Source: Geoanaerobacter pelophilus | Lineage (GTDB): Bacteria > Desulfobacterota > Desulfuromonadia > Geobacterales > DSM-12255 | DNA length: 64,000 nt | Direction: 5' to 3' | NCBI RefSeq assembly: GCF_018476885.1 | Contig: NZ_JAHCVJ010000001.1 | Coordinates: 1 to 64,000 of the forward strand | In this document: piece by piece, positions 42,811 to 52,171 of the stretch | Layout: every line of letters starts with the position of its first letter | Position numbering within the stretch: the stretch's first letter is position 1 | Notes under the pieces: model-generated | What the model was told of the DNA's origin: nothing | The model's database searches: none | The model's input: the letters and a program-made list of their open reading frames with translations, nothing else | Made by a program: the position numbers and the translations under genes

Positions 42811-43227
42811 AATAACTCCTCCTTTATTTAGCTACAGTCTGAAATTTGTAAACTATCTAATCATTGTTGAGCATATTATACAATTAATATACCAACAGCA
42901 TACCAGCTTGATAATAAAGCATTTATTCTAACCACATGCTTATCTCAGCCAACACATGTAAAGATTTTCGACATAATCAGCATCATCCAATGCATTGCTG
43001 AACACTATGGGTGATGGCCACTAACCGGTTAAAATTAAACGATATAATACTATATTCATTCAAATTCTAGCCATCCAAAACACTAAAGAACAGAAGTTGT
43101 AAATTATCCCGACAAAAAAAGGCAATGCTTGTTTTCAGCATCGCCTTTTCGATCATCATTTGTATAGATTGGTGAGTGATCAGCCAATTGTCTAAAATCA
43201 GTTCATAGCCAATCCGGTTTTAGATAA
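42811..43227. other. Intergenic region before the PEP-CTERM gene
   Basis: About 415 bp of AT-rich sequence with no credible gene. It holds the terminator of the next gene (43111-43149), an AACCGGTT palindrome near 43023 and a TATAAT-type -10 near the PEP-CTERM gene. A -24/-12 (sigma-54) match was sought and only a poor one found. Confidence 0.55.
43111..43149. terminator. Terminator-like hairpin repeated from 41991
   Basis: AAAGGCAATGCT and AGCATCGCCTTT pair with one A-C mismatch around TGTTTTC. The preceding bases share TAAATTAT-CCGACAAAAAA with the element near 41991, pointing to duplication of the cassette. Confidence 0.75.
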
Positions 43228-44586
43228 TTATTTGACTGGATCTACCGGCTTTACAGGTTCTACTAGAATTTCTTTTGGCACTGCAGGTGCGATAACCCCT
43301 ATAGTAAATGAAGCACCAGTGCTATTGGGCACACCATTTTCGTCAATTACATACACATAAACAGTATCACCTACTTTAAAAGACCCCTTGTTAAAGGTTG
43401 TCGTTATAACTTCATTAGCCCAGGCAGTCGGTGGTTGCATTTCACAGTGCCCAGAAGCAATATAGGTATTGGCATTACACAGCTCAACCCTAGCCCAAGA
43501 ATTGTCCATATAGACATCATCGGTATATGGAGTTATGCTCAAATAAGAATCTTCCACATTAGTCAGGATATATGAAATTTTAAGGGCATCAATTAAATCT
43601 CTATTATAATAATCGACTGAACTTGCACCAGGATGAACCCAGCTACAAGTATAGCCTGAACAGGTTGTTACATCTTTCAATACATACCCTGAAGCATCTC
43701 CCTTTTGATACCATACTTTATAAGTAGCATCTGCAGAGCCAGGAGTAGTGCTAGCTGAATACTGAATTCTTATGTTGCTCCACTGTTTATCAGGTAGTGT
43801 CTTGTCAGTGTTTGGCAAAACTTTAGTTGCTCCCGAGAAATTGTTCGTCATTGAAGGGGTAGTATTAGTGTAGCCAAAGGCCCCTTCTGTCGGTTTGTTA
43901 TCGTCGGGCATGTATGACTGGGTATATGTTCGCTTCAACCCACTGAAATCAAACCAGCTTTCATGTCCTAAGTCTGGGTAAGCAAGAACTCCAGAGGTAC
44001 TTACTATTGACTGGGCCAATTGAAATGCTTTGATTTGGTATCCTCCTGTATCACTTGCTCCCCCTGGCCCCCAGTCAAAACGAGTCCAAAAACTCACAAA
44101 CGCTTTTTTGGTTTTCTTAAACCCAACATCATTCCTCCAGAACGCGGCATGACCTGTCTGGGGGCAGTTGTCTAAAGTGGCGCAAAACCCAGTGCCCGCA
44201 CTGCCATGTCTAATACTTAATTTACTCCCATCATGTCTTGGATTTTCGACCGAAAACTTTGGTTCAAGAGTACCTCCCGATCTCATAGTCCAATATCCAG
44301 TGCTATCAACAGTTGCTTCGGCAGTACCATCTTCAAAATTGTCCCAACGAATAGGTGTTGCAATAGACTTGTCACCAAAATTAGTTCCGGTAATTGTCAG
44401 AGTGGTCGCAGATGGAGTCACAGCGGAAATAGTCGGTACTGGAGCTGGTGCTGCTAGCGCTGCGGATGACAAGCCAACCACAAAAAACAATAATTGCAAC
44501 AAGTTACAACATGCGCTATGCCGATTAACTCTGTGAGTTATTACCTTGGTTTTAAATAACCTGCTTATTTGATTTGGGTCATTCAT
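43228..44586 (-). CDS. Secreted TIG-domain protein with lectin-like central region
   Basis: Exported protein of 452 residues. A signal peptide (about 24-46) follows a basic N-terminal extension. An IPT/TIG-like domain begins PTISAVTPSATTLTITGTNFG; the middle about 300 residues are beta-rich with WDNFEDGT, WTRFDWGPGG and IRIQYSASTTPG, reminiscent of concanavalin-like folds of sugar-binding or lyase proteins, but no catalytic motif is clear. A second Ig-like strand set ends the protein. ATG 44586 has GGAGG five bases upstream, better than the earlier in-frame ATG. I do not recognise the family. Confidence 0.72.
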   Translation of the reverse strand: MNDPNQISRLFKTKVITHRVNRHSACCNLLQLLFFVVGLSSAALAAPAPVPTISAVTPSATTLTITGTNFGDKSIATPIRWDNFEDGTAEATVDSTGYWTMRSGGTLEPKFSVENPRHDGSKLSIRHGSAGTGFCATLDNCPQTGHAAFWRNDVGFKKTKKAFVSFWTRFDWGPGGASDTGGYQIKAFQLAQSIVSTSGVLAYPDLGHESWFDFSGLKRTYTQSYMPDDNKPTEGAFGYTNTTPSMTNNFSGATKVLPNTDKTLPDKQWSNIRIQYSASTTPGSADATYKVWYQKGDASGYVLKDVTTCSGYTCSWVHPGASSVDYYNRDLIDALKISYILTNVEDSYLSITPYTDDVYMDNSWARVELCNANTYIASGHCEMQPPTAWANEVITTTFNKGSFKVGDTVYVYVIDENGVPNSTGASFTIGVIAPAVPKEILVEPVKPVDPVK

Positions 44587-44924
44587 AACAGCCTCCATTC
44601 TTTTTGTTGCTGTCTATGGTCTACACTATCATTCCTTAGCACCATCAGTTAGCCGTCATTTGATTAATTAAAAAACTATTCCACCTTTCAGATACTTAAA
44701 ACCTCTTATCAGTAATATGCAAAATTAAAATGTGATTTGAGTTACATTAAATTCAATAATACATTGACCAGCAGACCGAAACGCCTCCGAGCTCTGGTCT
44801 AATTATAACAAATTAATCAGATAATGCTTCATTTACCAAATGAGGGTGCGCCTTTAAACTGATCCTGCTGCAGCACACGCGTTAAAACCTTACAACTCGA
44901 AATCATTGGCTTTAAGTTGACAAA
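44587..44924. other. Intergenic region, AT-rich
   Basis: About 340 bp between two secreted-protein genes. I find no credible open frame, RNA gene, terminator or clear promoter here; it presumably contains the promoter of the TIG-domain gene. It is AT-rich like the polysaccharide cluster beyond it. Confidence 0.5.
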
Positions 44925-47510
44925 TCACTCTATCTGCACCATTACCTGCTTATAAGAAGTATTATTCTTTTCGTTGCTTTCAACAGTTTCATTTAAAGCG
45001 TCAGCTTGAGATAGAACATAGTACAGCCCAGGGGATGTACTTGAAGGGATAGCAAGGGCACTAGCTGCTTTATTAGATGCGCCGGCAACAAGTGCAGAAA
45101 CAGCTCGGCTCCCGAGGAAAATATCGGACACTTCGTGCGTCGTATTTGTTGACAGATAAAAACTTGTGGTAGAGGCATTAGCACTAGCACTACCAGAGTT
45201 TCGCGTTATATCAGATACCATTAACACTGATCCGGCAACTACGGCAGCGGGTACTGTAAGTGAAGAAATGATAAGATCTGGGCCAATACTTACGGTAGCA
45301 TACTTAGTGTTATTAGTTTCATTGATTTCTGTAACAACCATTGGATCATCGGCTTTTGCTAAAATATAGAATTTACCAGCAGGAGTACTAAGAGGAATAG
45401 ACGCTTCAGTAGTCGTAGTGTTTAATACCCCTGAAGCAAGTGAAGGGACAGCTCTACTACCAAGGAAGATATCCGAGGTATCAAGTAGCGTGTTGGCAGA
45501 AAGGTAGAAACTTGTTATTGTTGCGCTGGCACTACCACCACCTATGTTTCGAGTAGTGTCCGTAATATTAATAGTAGCCCCCGAAGCCGTTGTTGGAGGC
45601 ACACTAAGAGCAGAAATCACTAAATCTGGCCCAATGCTTACCGATGCATATCTTGAATTGTTTGTTTTATCAGCCTCGGCTACAGTATTAGAGGCATCAG
45701 CCTTTGCAATAACGTAATACTTGGCAACAGGTAAATTATTTGGGATGAACAATGAGGTTGTTCCTGTATTGCTTTCATTTGCTGCCAGTGCATGGACGAC
45801 CCTACGCCCAAGGAAAATGTCTGATGAATCAAGTGCTGTGTTGGTTGATAAAAAGAAATCCGTTGTAAATGAACCTGAGCTGCTACTTCCAATATTACGG
45901 GTTATATCCGTCAGATTTACTGTGGAACCTGCACCAGCTGTAACCGGTAGAGAGAGCGAAGTCACAACAAGATCAGGCCCGATGCGGATAGTTGCTGACT
46001 TCGTGTTATTGTTTTCGCTAGACTCAACTATTGAGCTAGTGCCAAACATATAGATGGAATCTTTTACTTCGCCATCAGCTTTCGCAGTAATCGTATATTT
46101 GCCCGGCGGTATGTCTGCAGGAAGGTTTGCAGAAATAGTTCCCGCGCTACTTCCACCAGGCTCAAGAGCAGATACCCATCTGCTGCCAAGCAATCTGTCC
46201 TCTGAAATAGCTGATGTTCTAATCAATAAGTTGAAAGTCGTTATTGATTGATTTGCTCCACCTAGGCCATTGTTCACTGTAGTATCGGTTAAGTTGATTG
46301 CTGCACCTGCCCCACCGTACGCAGGGACAGATAGTAATGATATTTGCAAATCCGGGTTTACGCTCTGAAGTACTATTTCGTCACGATACACATCCGAAAC
46401 GTTTCCACAAGAATCCTTGAATCTTGCATAAACAGTCATTGGTCCATTCCCCTCAGGCATCGTCCATTTTTTTATCGGTAGATAAGCCTCCCAAGGCGAC
46501 CAATTCAAGTTGTCAGCACTAAACTGCATCCACGAACATGCACTCTCAATGTCAGTGCACGTAAGAGCAAGTAATAAAGATCGACTATTAGAATACTGGG
46601 CATTATTATTTATTAATATAGTTCCATTCGGGGAATTGTTGTCAATTACGTTTTCACACTGAACAGAGTTATCAACGATTTTTTCAAGATATCCTTCAAT
46701 GGACCATCCAGACATGCCATTATCGTATTGAATTTTCCACCACTTAAATTTATCACCATATTGCGGTCCATCAACAATTATCCCTGTGGAATCCTGTGGA
46801 ATAACCCAAATTGATTGGCCGCAACTTAAACTGGGACAGGATCTCGCTTCAACTTCAATAGTCGTCAATATCCTATCATTTACAGCATGACCACCTTGTA
46901 GTAAATCTCTGCGGATAGGCCTATAGTAATTAAGATTACTCCATGTCCATGTTCTACGACGAGCATGCCAAGGAGCCTGCTCCAGGGATTGGATTGTCCC
47001 ATCCGGATTATATTTATCGAACATTAAAATGTGGCTCCCGGAATAATTGAGAGCATCACCAGGCATCAAATTAACATTGGCACTGGCTCCAACATTTCCT
47101 AAGGCATATAAGTAACTTAACCCAAGATTTTGTTCAAAATTTGTTGTCGTATACACATACGGCAACTGCCAACTCATACTCACAAACCCAGAACAGTGAT
47201 TCCCTAAATAAGTATTCCCCTCAGCCTTATCAATGGCATTATTAAACTCCTCCCAACTTTCTTGTGGAATATTAGTAGAATATGGTTCTCCCACATACAT
47301 AGTCCCAGGAAGAAATTCTTTCCAAGTTCCCGAAACATAGTTATTAATAATATTCGTAGGGGTCCAAGTAGAATCAATCATTTTACTTGCATTTTGTACA
47401 ATTGTCTGCCGACTAATTGAACTCCACTGATCTCCTATCCAACCGTACGAGTTCAAAGAGGGGACAAGAATACAAAAGAAAGTCAGCAGTCGAAAAAATA
47501 AAATTCTCAT
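44925..47510 (-). CDS. Secreted NlpC/P60-SH3-CARDB protein
   Basis: Large exported protein of 861 residues. Order: signal peptide (about 1-22); a cysteine-peptidase-like domain with GNHCSGFVSMSW near residue 103 and SGSHILMFD near 160, matching the Cys/His of NlpC/P60 enzymes; an SH3-like domain (about 215-280); an Ig-like segment; and four CARDB repeats of about 115 residues (each from second on opening GPDL, with TRNIG and FYLSTNT blocks). The first domain may cleave peptidoglycan or act on another amide. The ATG overlaps the stop of the propeller gene. It has no membrane anchor, so it is periplasmic or surface-associated. Confidence 0.82.
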   Translation of the reverse strand: MRILFFRLLTFFCILVPSLNSYGWIGDQWSSISRQTIVQNASKMIDSTWTPTNIINNYVSGTWKEFLPGTMYVGEPYSTNIPQESWEEFNNAIDKAEGNTYLGNHCSGFVSMSWQLPYVYTTTNFEQNLGLSYLYALGNVGASANVNLMPGDALNYSGSHILMFDKYNPDGTIQSLEQAPWHARRRTWTWSNLNYYRPIRRDLLQGGHAVNDRILTTIEVEARSCPSLSCGQSIWVIPQDSTGIIVDGPQYGDKFKWWKIQYDNGMSGWSIEGYLEKIVDNSVQCENVIDNNSPNGTILINNNAQYSNSRSLLLALTCTDIESACSWMQFSADNLNWSPWEAYLPIKKWTMPEGNGPMTVYARFKDSCGNVSDVYRDEIVLQSVNPDLQISLLSVPAYGGAGAAINLTDTTVNNGLGGANQSITTFNLLIRTSAISEDRLLGSRWVSALEPGGSSAGTISANLPADIPPGKYTITAKADGEVKDSIYMFGTSSIVESSENNNTKSATIRIGPDLVVTSLSLPVTAGAGSTVNLTDITRNIGSSSSGSFTTDFFLSTNTALDSSDIFLGRRVVHALAANESNTGTTSLFIPNNLPVAKYYVIAKADASNTVAEADKTNNSRYASVSIGPDLVISALSVPPTTASGATINITDTTRNIGGGSASATITSFYLSANTLLDTSDIFLGSRAVPSLASGVLNTTTTEASIPLSTPAGKFYILAKADDPMVVTEINETNNTKYATVSIGPDLIISSLTVPAAVVAGSVLMVSDITRNSGSASANASTTSFYLSTNTTHEVSDIFLGSRAVSALVAGASNKAASALAIPSSTSPGLYYVLSQADALNETVESNEKNNTSYKQVMVQIE
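44930..46350 (-). repeat. Four tandem CARDB-encoding repeats
   Basis: The 3' half of the NlpC/P60 gene consists of four successive units of about 340-350 bp that encode CARDB beta-sandwich domains. Repeats two to four begin with GPDL-type codons and end with NNTKYA-like codons; the first is more diverged. The arrangement is intragenic domain duplication. Confidence 0.8.
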
Positions 47511-48469
47511 TCTGGACTCCTGATTATCACTTGGCCCTTTTCTGTTTTGGGGACAAATTGATATATTTTTCCTTGCTCATCAATAGAAACCAGCTTTATC
47601 ACGAAGGACCTATAGTCGTTATCTAGTATAGGTATGATATCATCGTGACCACCTGAAGAACTATACTTATGAACTTCCAATATAATCTTATTACTTTCAA
47701 GTCTTTCAGCCTGAATATAAAAATTACCCCGTATATCCTCCTGCAAAAATAGAATCGATACGAGCCCCTTAAGTGGCAAGTCAATAGTTTTCATCAATGA
47801 ACCATCTGAATTAAGCACTGTAATCTCGCCTTTTTTCATTCTCTGTAAAGAAACTAGATATCTCTTACCGCTTAAACTATGAATGCCTATATTACGAATA
47901 GCGGGGCTATCCTTTTGCAACACTTCTTTCAATAAACCAGAATCAATTCTTCCTACTAAAATATCTTCTTGCAGGCTTCTATTCTTTATATAGACATTGT
48001 CATGAACAATATGGAGTTCCCCCTTACTAGTCATTCCCTTCAAATCAACCAAAATCGTCGATTGTAATATCCCATATTTAGAATACTGAAAAAGCTTACC
48101 TTGCCTATCATCATGAACATAAATATTCCCATGACGATCCAAGGCCACATCATTTGCTTCAACGACATCCTCTAATGGAATTGAAAAGAAACTATTAGCT
48201 ACGGGTGAATAGACCTTAATACTGCGATTAACAGTATCGCAAATATAAATATTACCTTCTGCATCGTGGGCAAATGATTCTGGACCGCTTCGATAATGGT
48301 CCTGACTAGAAAGCATGCCGACATTATCTATATGCGCTCCATAATTAATATCCTTGACAATAGTTTTAGTATACTTGCCACTCTTTACAGACTGTGCATA
48401 CAAATCCTGCACTGAAACAACAAATACAGACACAATAGCAAAATATTTTATTACAGGGAGTATCTTCAT
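47507..48469 (-). CDS. Secreted NHL-like beta-propeller protein
   Basis: Exported protein of 320 residues: signal peptide (about 1-25) then repeated strands typical of six-bladed NHL/SMP-30-like propellers (FAHDAEGNIYICDTVNRSIKVYS, ALDRHGNIYVHDDRQGKLFQYS, GNFYIQAERLESN, SIDEQGKIYQFVP). GGAGG lies six bases from the ATG. It is co-translated with the NlpC/P60-CARDB gene through a 4-bp overlap, so the pair likely works together at the cell surface. A palindrome (about 48496-48513) precedes the gene. Confidence 0.8.
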   Translation of the reverse strand: MKILPVIKYFAIVSVFVVSVQDLYAQSVKSGKYTKTIVKDINYGAHIDNVGMLSSQDHYRSGPESFAHDAEGNIYICDTVNRSIKVYSPVANSFFSIPLEDVVEANDVALDRHGNIYVHDDRQGKLFQYSKYGILQSTILVDLKGMTSKGELHIVHDNVYIKNRSLQEDILVGRIDSGLLKEVLQKDSPAIRNIGIHSLSGKRYLVSLQRMKKGEITVLNSDGSLMKTIDLPLKGLVSILFLQEDIRGNFYIQAERLESNKIILEVHKYSSSGGHDDIIPILDNDYRSFVIKLVSIDEQGKIYQFVPKTEKGQVIIRSPE

Positions 48470-48619
48470 TTAATACCTCCACTTGAAGAATCCAACAATA
48501 TTACGTAATGTTGACTTATAGCTCAGGATAGAGTTGATATCGATGAAAAGTCACGGAAGTAAGAGGATGAATAATTATGGTTGTGATAAACAATGAAGAG
48601 TGAAAATTATTCGCAGATA

Positions 48620-49762
48620 TTAAATAAGAGCGTCATTAATCAATAAATCATATTCCATAAACGAATTTTTCACCTTGTCATTTAATAATATCGGACCATA
48701 ACTCTGTTCGAGTCCGACATTGTCATGCAATGGATTTATCTCAATTAATATAGGGCCTTCATTTGTGATCCCTATATCAAGTCCCAGCATTTTATAAAAT
48801 GAAAACCCTTTCTGGATATCTTTTGCCAGTTCTACCAATTCGTTCCAATATGGAAGTTCCACATTTTCAAAAACAACTTTAGAGGTTGGATGGAATAAAT
48901 ATTCATTACTATTGAAATCATGGCCGATTTTTTTCAATCTACCATTCTCAATATCAATGCCAATAGCCACACCACCGGAAGAAGTGTTGTCTACATAAGC
49001 GTCACCTATACCAAATCGTGCTAATGCTCCAACAATAATTGTTTCTTTATTCTTAGTCAACAGAGTTACTATTCTTACCGTGTTAAATGAAGAGGCGATA
49101 TTTTCGAGTAATTCATGCTGCTTCATGTATGCTTGGACAACAGATCTGACCTGGAGCTTCATATCTTCCAGCTTGAAGAGCTTATTTGCGTCCCTTAACA
49201 TGACAATACCATTCTGTTTATAGGCTAGCAAAATACCATGTCCTCCACTACCTATACATGGTTTTATAATTACTTTATCTATTGCATTTTCACAAAAGAT
49301 TTTATCTAATATTTTTACATAATTATCATCAGGATCCAAGCAACAAAATTGGGTTGGCAATGGAATATTTTTTGATTTACAAAGCTCATAGCAAACTTCT
49401 TTATCATTAAACACGACTTTATATTCTTTTTTTTGTACTTCTCTATTAAGCTTCATTCTTTGATATGGGTCATATATTGAACCATAATAAAATTTCCAAT
49501 CTCTCCTATCAATTTGCCACAACTTACACAACATATAGTTATCAGGATAATACTTTAGACAAAAAAAGATATACGCTAGATCTGAAATAACAGCAAGTTT
49601 AGATTTATCACATTTTGACCAATCAATAACAAAAAAGAAATAGTAAGGTAAAGCACATAACCTGATCAATCGCCTAATGTAAGGCGTCAACACAACTGGT
49701 ACTTTTTCGACAAACCCATAAACCTTTAAATATAATTCTTCTATTTCGTTACTGATTTTCAT
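48620..49762 (-). CDS. Sugar-transfer-associated ATP-grasp protein
   Basis: ATP-grasp ligase-like protein of 380 residues. ATP-binding and metal motifs are visible: VIIKPCIGSGGHGILL near residue 165, SFNTVRIVTLLTK, and the late LIEINPLHDNVG with the metal-ligand Glu/Asn. The long N-terminal region with aromatic stretches (about 30-90) matches the sugar-transfer-associated ATP-grasp group, often next to glycosyltransferases. Its start overlaps the end of the upstream glycosyltransferase by 14 bp. The likely job is joining an acyl or amino group to a sugar, but the substrate is unknown. Confidence 0.8.
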   Translation of the reverse strand: MKISNEIEELYLKVYGFVEKVPVVLTPYIRRLIRLCALPYYFFFVIDWSKCDKSKLAVISDLAYIFFCLKYYPDNYMLCKLWQIDRRDWKFYYGSIYDPYQRMKLNREVQKKEYKVVFNDKEVCYELCKSKNIPLPTQFCCLDPDDNYVKILDKIFCENAIDKVIIKPCIGSGGHGILLAYKQNGIVMLRDANKLFKLEDMKLQVRSVVQAYMKQHELLENIASSFNTVRIVTLLTKNKETIIVGALARFGIGDAYVDNTSSGGVAIGIDIENGRLKKIGHDFNSNEYLFHPTSKVVFENVELPYWNELVELAKDIQKGFSFYKMLGLDIGITNEGPILIEINPLHDNVGLEQSYGPILLNDKVKNSFMEYDLLINDALI

Positions 49763-50735
49763 TTTTTATTATGTCCTCTAATGTCACATTCAATTGCTCA
49801 TATAATTCCATCCACTTATTCCCTAAGCTGCGCCGCATTAACATTGTATTATCTACGCACCCAGGATAATTATCAATTATTTGCTTGATACCTGAAACAA
49901 TTTCGTCGCAAGTATTGTTAACAAAAACTGCTTTGTCGAAATACTCAAGAAGAACCAATTTAGCAGATGTCAATAGTGGTTTCCCGGCAGATATTGCCTC
50001 ATAACATCCGCATAACATGCAGTGATCGGCAGTTGTGAGAACCATTACCGCATCAACAGCAAACAGCATATTAATGTAATCAGCCTCTGGTAAGAACCCT
50101 GTAAATATAACATTTTCTTTGCAGCCATTCACAATGGCATTCCCCAGTTTTTTATAATTTCCAGTTACATACAGATTAATATTTTCCCCTTCCAGCATTT
50201 TCATAGACTGCAAAACTATATCGATAGGCTCGTCATAGCCAAATGATGATATAAGAAGTATATTAAATCCTTCTTTTAATTGTAGCTGTTCCGTTGGTTT
50301 AATTTCAGGTAATTTATCTGGCAATACAAATGGTATTCCCCCTTTATTTTCAACTAGCTCCGCTAAATACTTATTCGTAACCATTGTCAAATCAGCAAAC
50401 CTAATGGTAAACCAATGAAAAAATTTAAACATAAAATGGTCAACAGACAATTTCGGTTCTTTATTGATTCTGAAAGTTGTATGCCTATCAACTATTACGA
50501 TATTGTGACTAACTAATCGATAGAGACAGGCTATAAAAGCTAGTAACATTGAAGGGTTTTGAACAAAAAGCAATTGTGGTTTTTCCTGTACCAATATACT
50601 AATTGTTTGCAAACTACATATTAAATGTCTTAATGTGCCTTCTGCAGTAAGGATGTGTAACTTGCAATTGAGTATTTTAGATAGTTCAATAGTCCTTCTC
50701 TGGACTTCCCATGATATCCATATTCTTGTGTGCAT
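49749..50735 (-). CDS. Glycosyltransferase, GT-B fold
   Basis: Glycosyltransferase of 328 residues, family GT4-like. The N-terminal Rossmann-like half (IWISWEVQRRTIELSKIL) and the nucleotide-binding C-half (FNILLISSFGYDEP, VIFTGFLPEADYINMLF, CYEAISAGKPLLTS with an E-rich loop) are clear. Its coding sequence is notably AT-rich. It is 6 bp from the PaaK-like gene and overlaps the ATP-grasp gene, so these form one operon. Confidence 0.85.
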   Translation of the reverse strand: MHTRIWISWEVQRRTIELSKILNCKLHILTAEGTLRHLICSLQTISILVQEKPQLLFVQNPSMLLAFIACLYRLVSHNIVIVDRHTTFRINKEPKLSVDHFMFKFFHWFTIRFADLTMVTNKYLAELVENKGGIPFVLPDKLPEIKPTEQLQLKEGFNILLISSFGYDEPIDIVLQSMKMLEGENINLYVTGNYKKLGNAIVNGCKENVIFTGFLPEADYINMLFAVDAVMVLTTADHCMLCGCYEAISAGKPLLTSAKLVLLEYFDKAVFVNNTCDEIVSGIKQIIDNYPGCVDNTMLMRRSLGNKWMELYEQLNVTLEDIIKNENQ

Positions 50736-50741
50736 TTTGGT

Positions 50742-52115
50742 CTAATTCTCTCTAGCCGAAATTCGGCTGACAAAGTGCTGAAATTTGTAACTTGCCGCAA
50801 TTTCCAACTCATCTTTTTCAACAAGATCGACTCGCCACCTAGTATTTGGTCCCAGAGCGCGGCAGCCCTCTGCAGCGAGTATTTTACGCAGTTCTTCACA
50901 GTCGATAGCTCGGCCTTCTTGCGGCACAACCTTCACGACAATCAGATCAAAATCCTCCTGAACAATCTGAAAACTACGAATTCCCCATCCTTTATCAAAT
51001 AAGCCTTCGAGCATATATACGATAAACTGGCTATGCACACGCCTGACGCCTCCCTCTAGCTCAATAAACTGATTCTGAATACGTCCCAGAACTGGACCGA
51101 TACACGGCCAACCGCGACCACAATGGCATACAGGACGGTCCAAAGGAACAAGGTCTCCGACACAATAGCGAATAACTGGCATCAAAGTGTTATTTAAGTC
51201 TGTTACAACGGTACGGCCAAATCCCTCAGGTTCATCTCCAGTTCTCACAACTTCGACTAATACGTTTTCCGCAGCGGTATGACGACCACCTTCCGGACAA
51301 CTGAACGAAATAATATCTATTTCACTGCAACCATACTCATCAACTATTGGTCGTCCAAGTCGGCTAAAGAGCTTCATACGCTGGTCGTCAGACATTGTTT
51401 CAGAAGTTGAGATTGCCGCTTTCAAACCTCCACGAAGCATTACTAGCTGCTCATCGTTCAAGGTATCAATAAAAAGGGCAATCAACGAGGCATAGCCATA
51501 TAAATAGTCTGCACCAAAATTGATTATCTGTTTGAAGGTATTATTAAAGCAGTCTTTCCCAAGTGCTAAAGAGTCAAGACGTATCCGGTTAAGAATGAAA
51601 CCTTTAAGCTGTTCGCGGTAATAGCCAGTGCTAAGTGGACGCCCCCAGAGCCGAATCTGCCTGTCACCAACCCCGATACCGTACCATTCTTGAAATAATG
51701 CGCGTGCAGCAACTGATATGCTTGTAGTTAAACGATCAGCAAGAACCAAACAAGGATCTCCAGAACTACCGCCGGTCATGCGAACAGTATGCGCTGGAAG
51801 CGCTTTTTTTCGTCGAAGTTCACTAACAGACCGATTTAGCTCGCTCTTATTCATAATAGGCCAGCGTTTCAAATCGTCTAGAGTTTGCATGTCCTTTACT
51901 GAGACTTCGTGCTCAGCAACGATGCGCTTATAAAAATCAAAAGAACAAATCCCTGCTGCGGCTACGGTACGAAATTTATCAAGTTGGCGTTCCGTAATAG
52001 TAGCTTGATCTTGCCATTGAAATTTTCGCAGTTTTTCAATATCCGCGTAAAAGGGCTCTCGACGCAGGCTAAACAAGAGAGGATAAACAATTTTTTGGGA
52101 TATGTAAGGATTCAT
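50742..52115 (-). CDS. PaaK/CapK-like adenylating enzyme
   Basis: Protein of 457 residues related to phenylacetate-CoA ligase and to CapK-like proteins of polysaccharide clusters. The adenylate-forming motifs are RMTGGSSGDPCLVLAD near residue 112, DEYGCSEIDIIS, and a TDLNN-VIRYCVGD segment; the C-terminal domain is present. In such clusters the relatives are thought to activate an acid that is moved to a sugar. GAGGAG is four bases from the ATG. The gene lies between two glycosyltransferases. Confidence 0.82.
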   Translation of the reverse strand: MNPYISQKIVYPLLFSLRREPFYADIEKLRKFQWQDQATITERQLDKFRTVAAAGICSFDFYKRIVAEHEVSVKDMQTLDDLKRWPIMNKSELNRSVSELRRKKALPAHTVRMTGGSSGDPCLVLADRLTTSISVAARALFQEWYGIGVGDRQIRLWGRPLSTGYYREQLKGFILNRIRLDSLALGKDCFNNTFKQIINFGADYLYGYASLIALFIDTLNDEQLVMLRGGLKAAISTSETMSDDQRMKLFSRLGRPIVDEYGCSEIDIISFSCPEGGRHTAAENVLVEVVRTGDEPEGFGRTVVTDLNNTLMPVIRYCVGDLVPLDRPVCHCGRGWPCIGPVLGRIQNQFIELEGGVRRVHSQFIVYMLEGLFDKGWGIRSFQIVQEDFDLIVVKVVPQEGRAIDCEELRKILAAEGCRALGPNTRWRVDLVEKDELEIAASYKFQHFVSRISAREN

Positions 52116-52171
52116 GTCACTCCTCAGTTAATCCAAACAACGAGCCCTGGCCAATACACATACCAGATTCA

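Noticed and set aside
42881-42920. Sigma-54-like TGG...TTGG element before the PEP-CTERM gene
   Set aside because: The invariant GC of the -12 element is GT here, so the match is too poor to report as a promoter.
48496-48513. Imperfect 18-bp palindrome CAATATTAC/GTAATGTTG before the propeller gene
   Set aside because: It may be an operator, but AT-rich palindromes of this length are common here and no family consensus fits.
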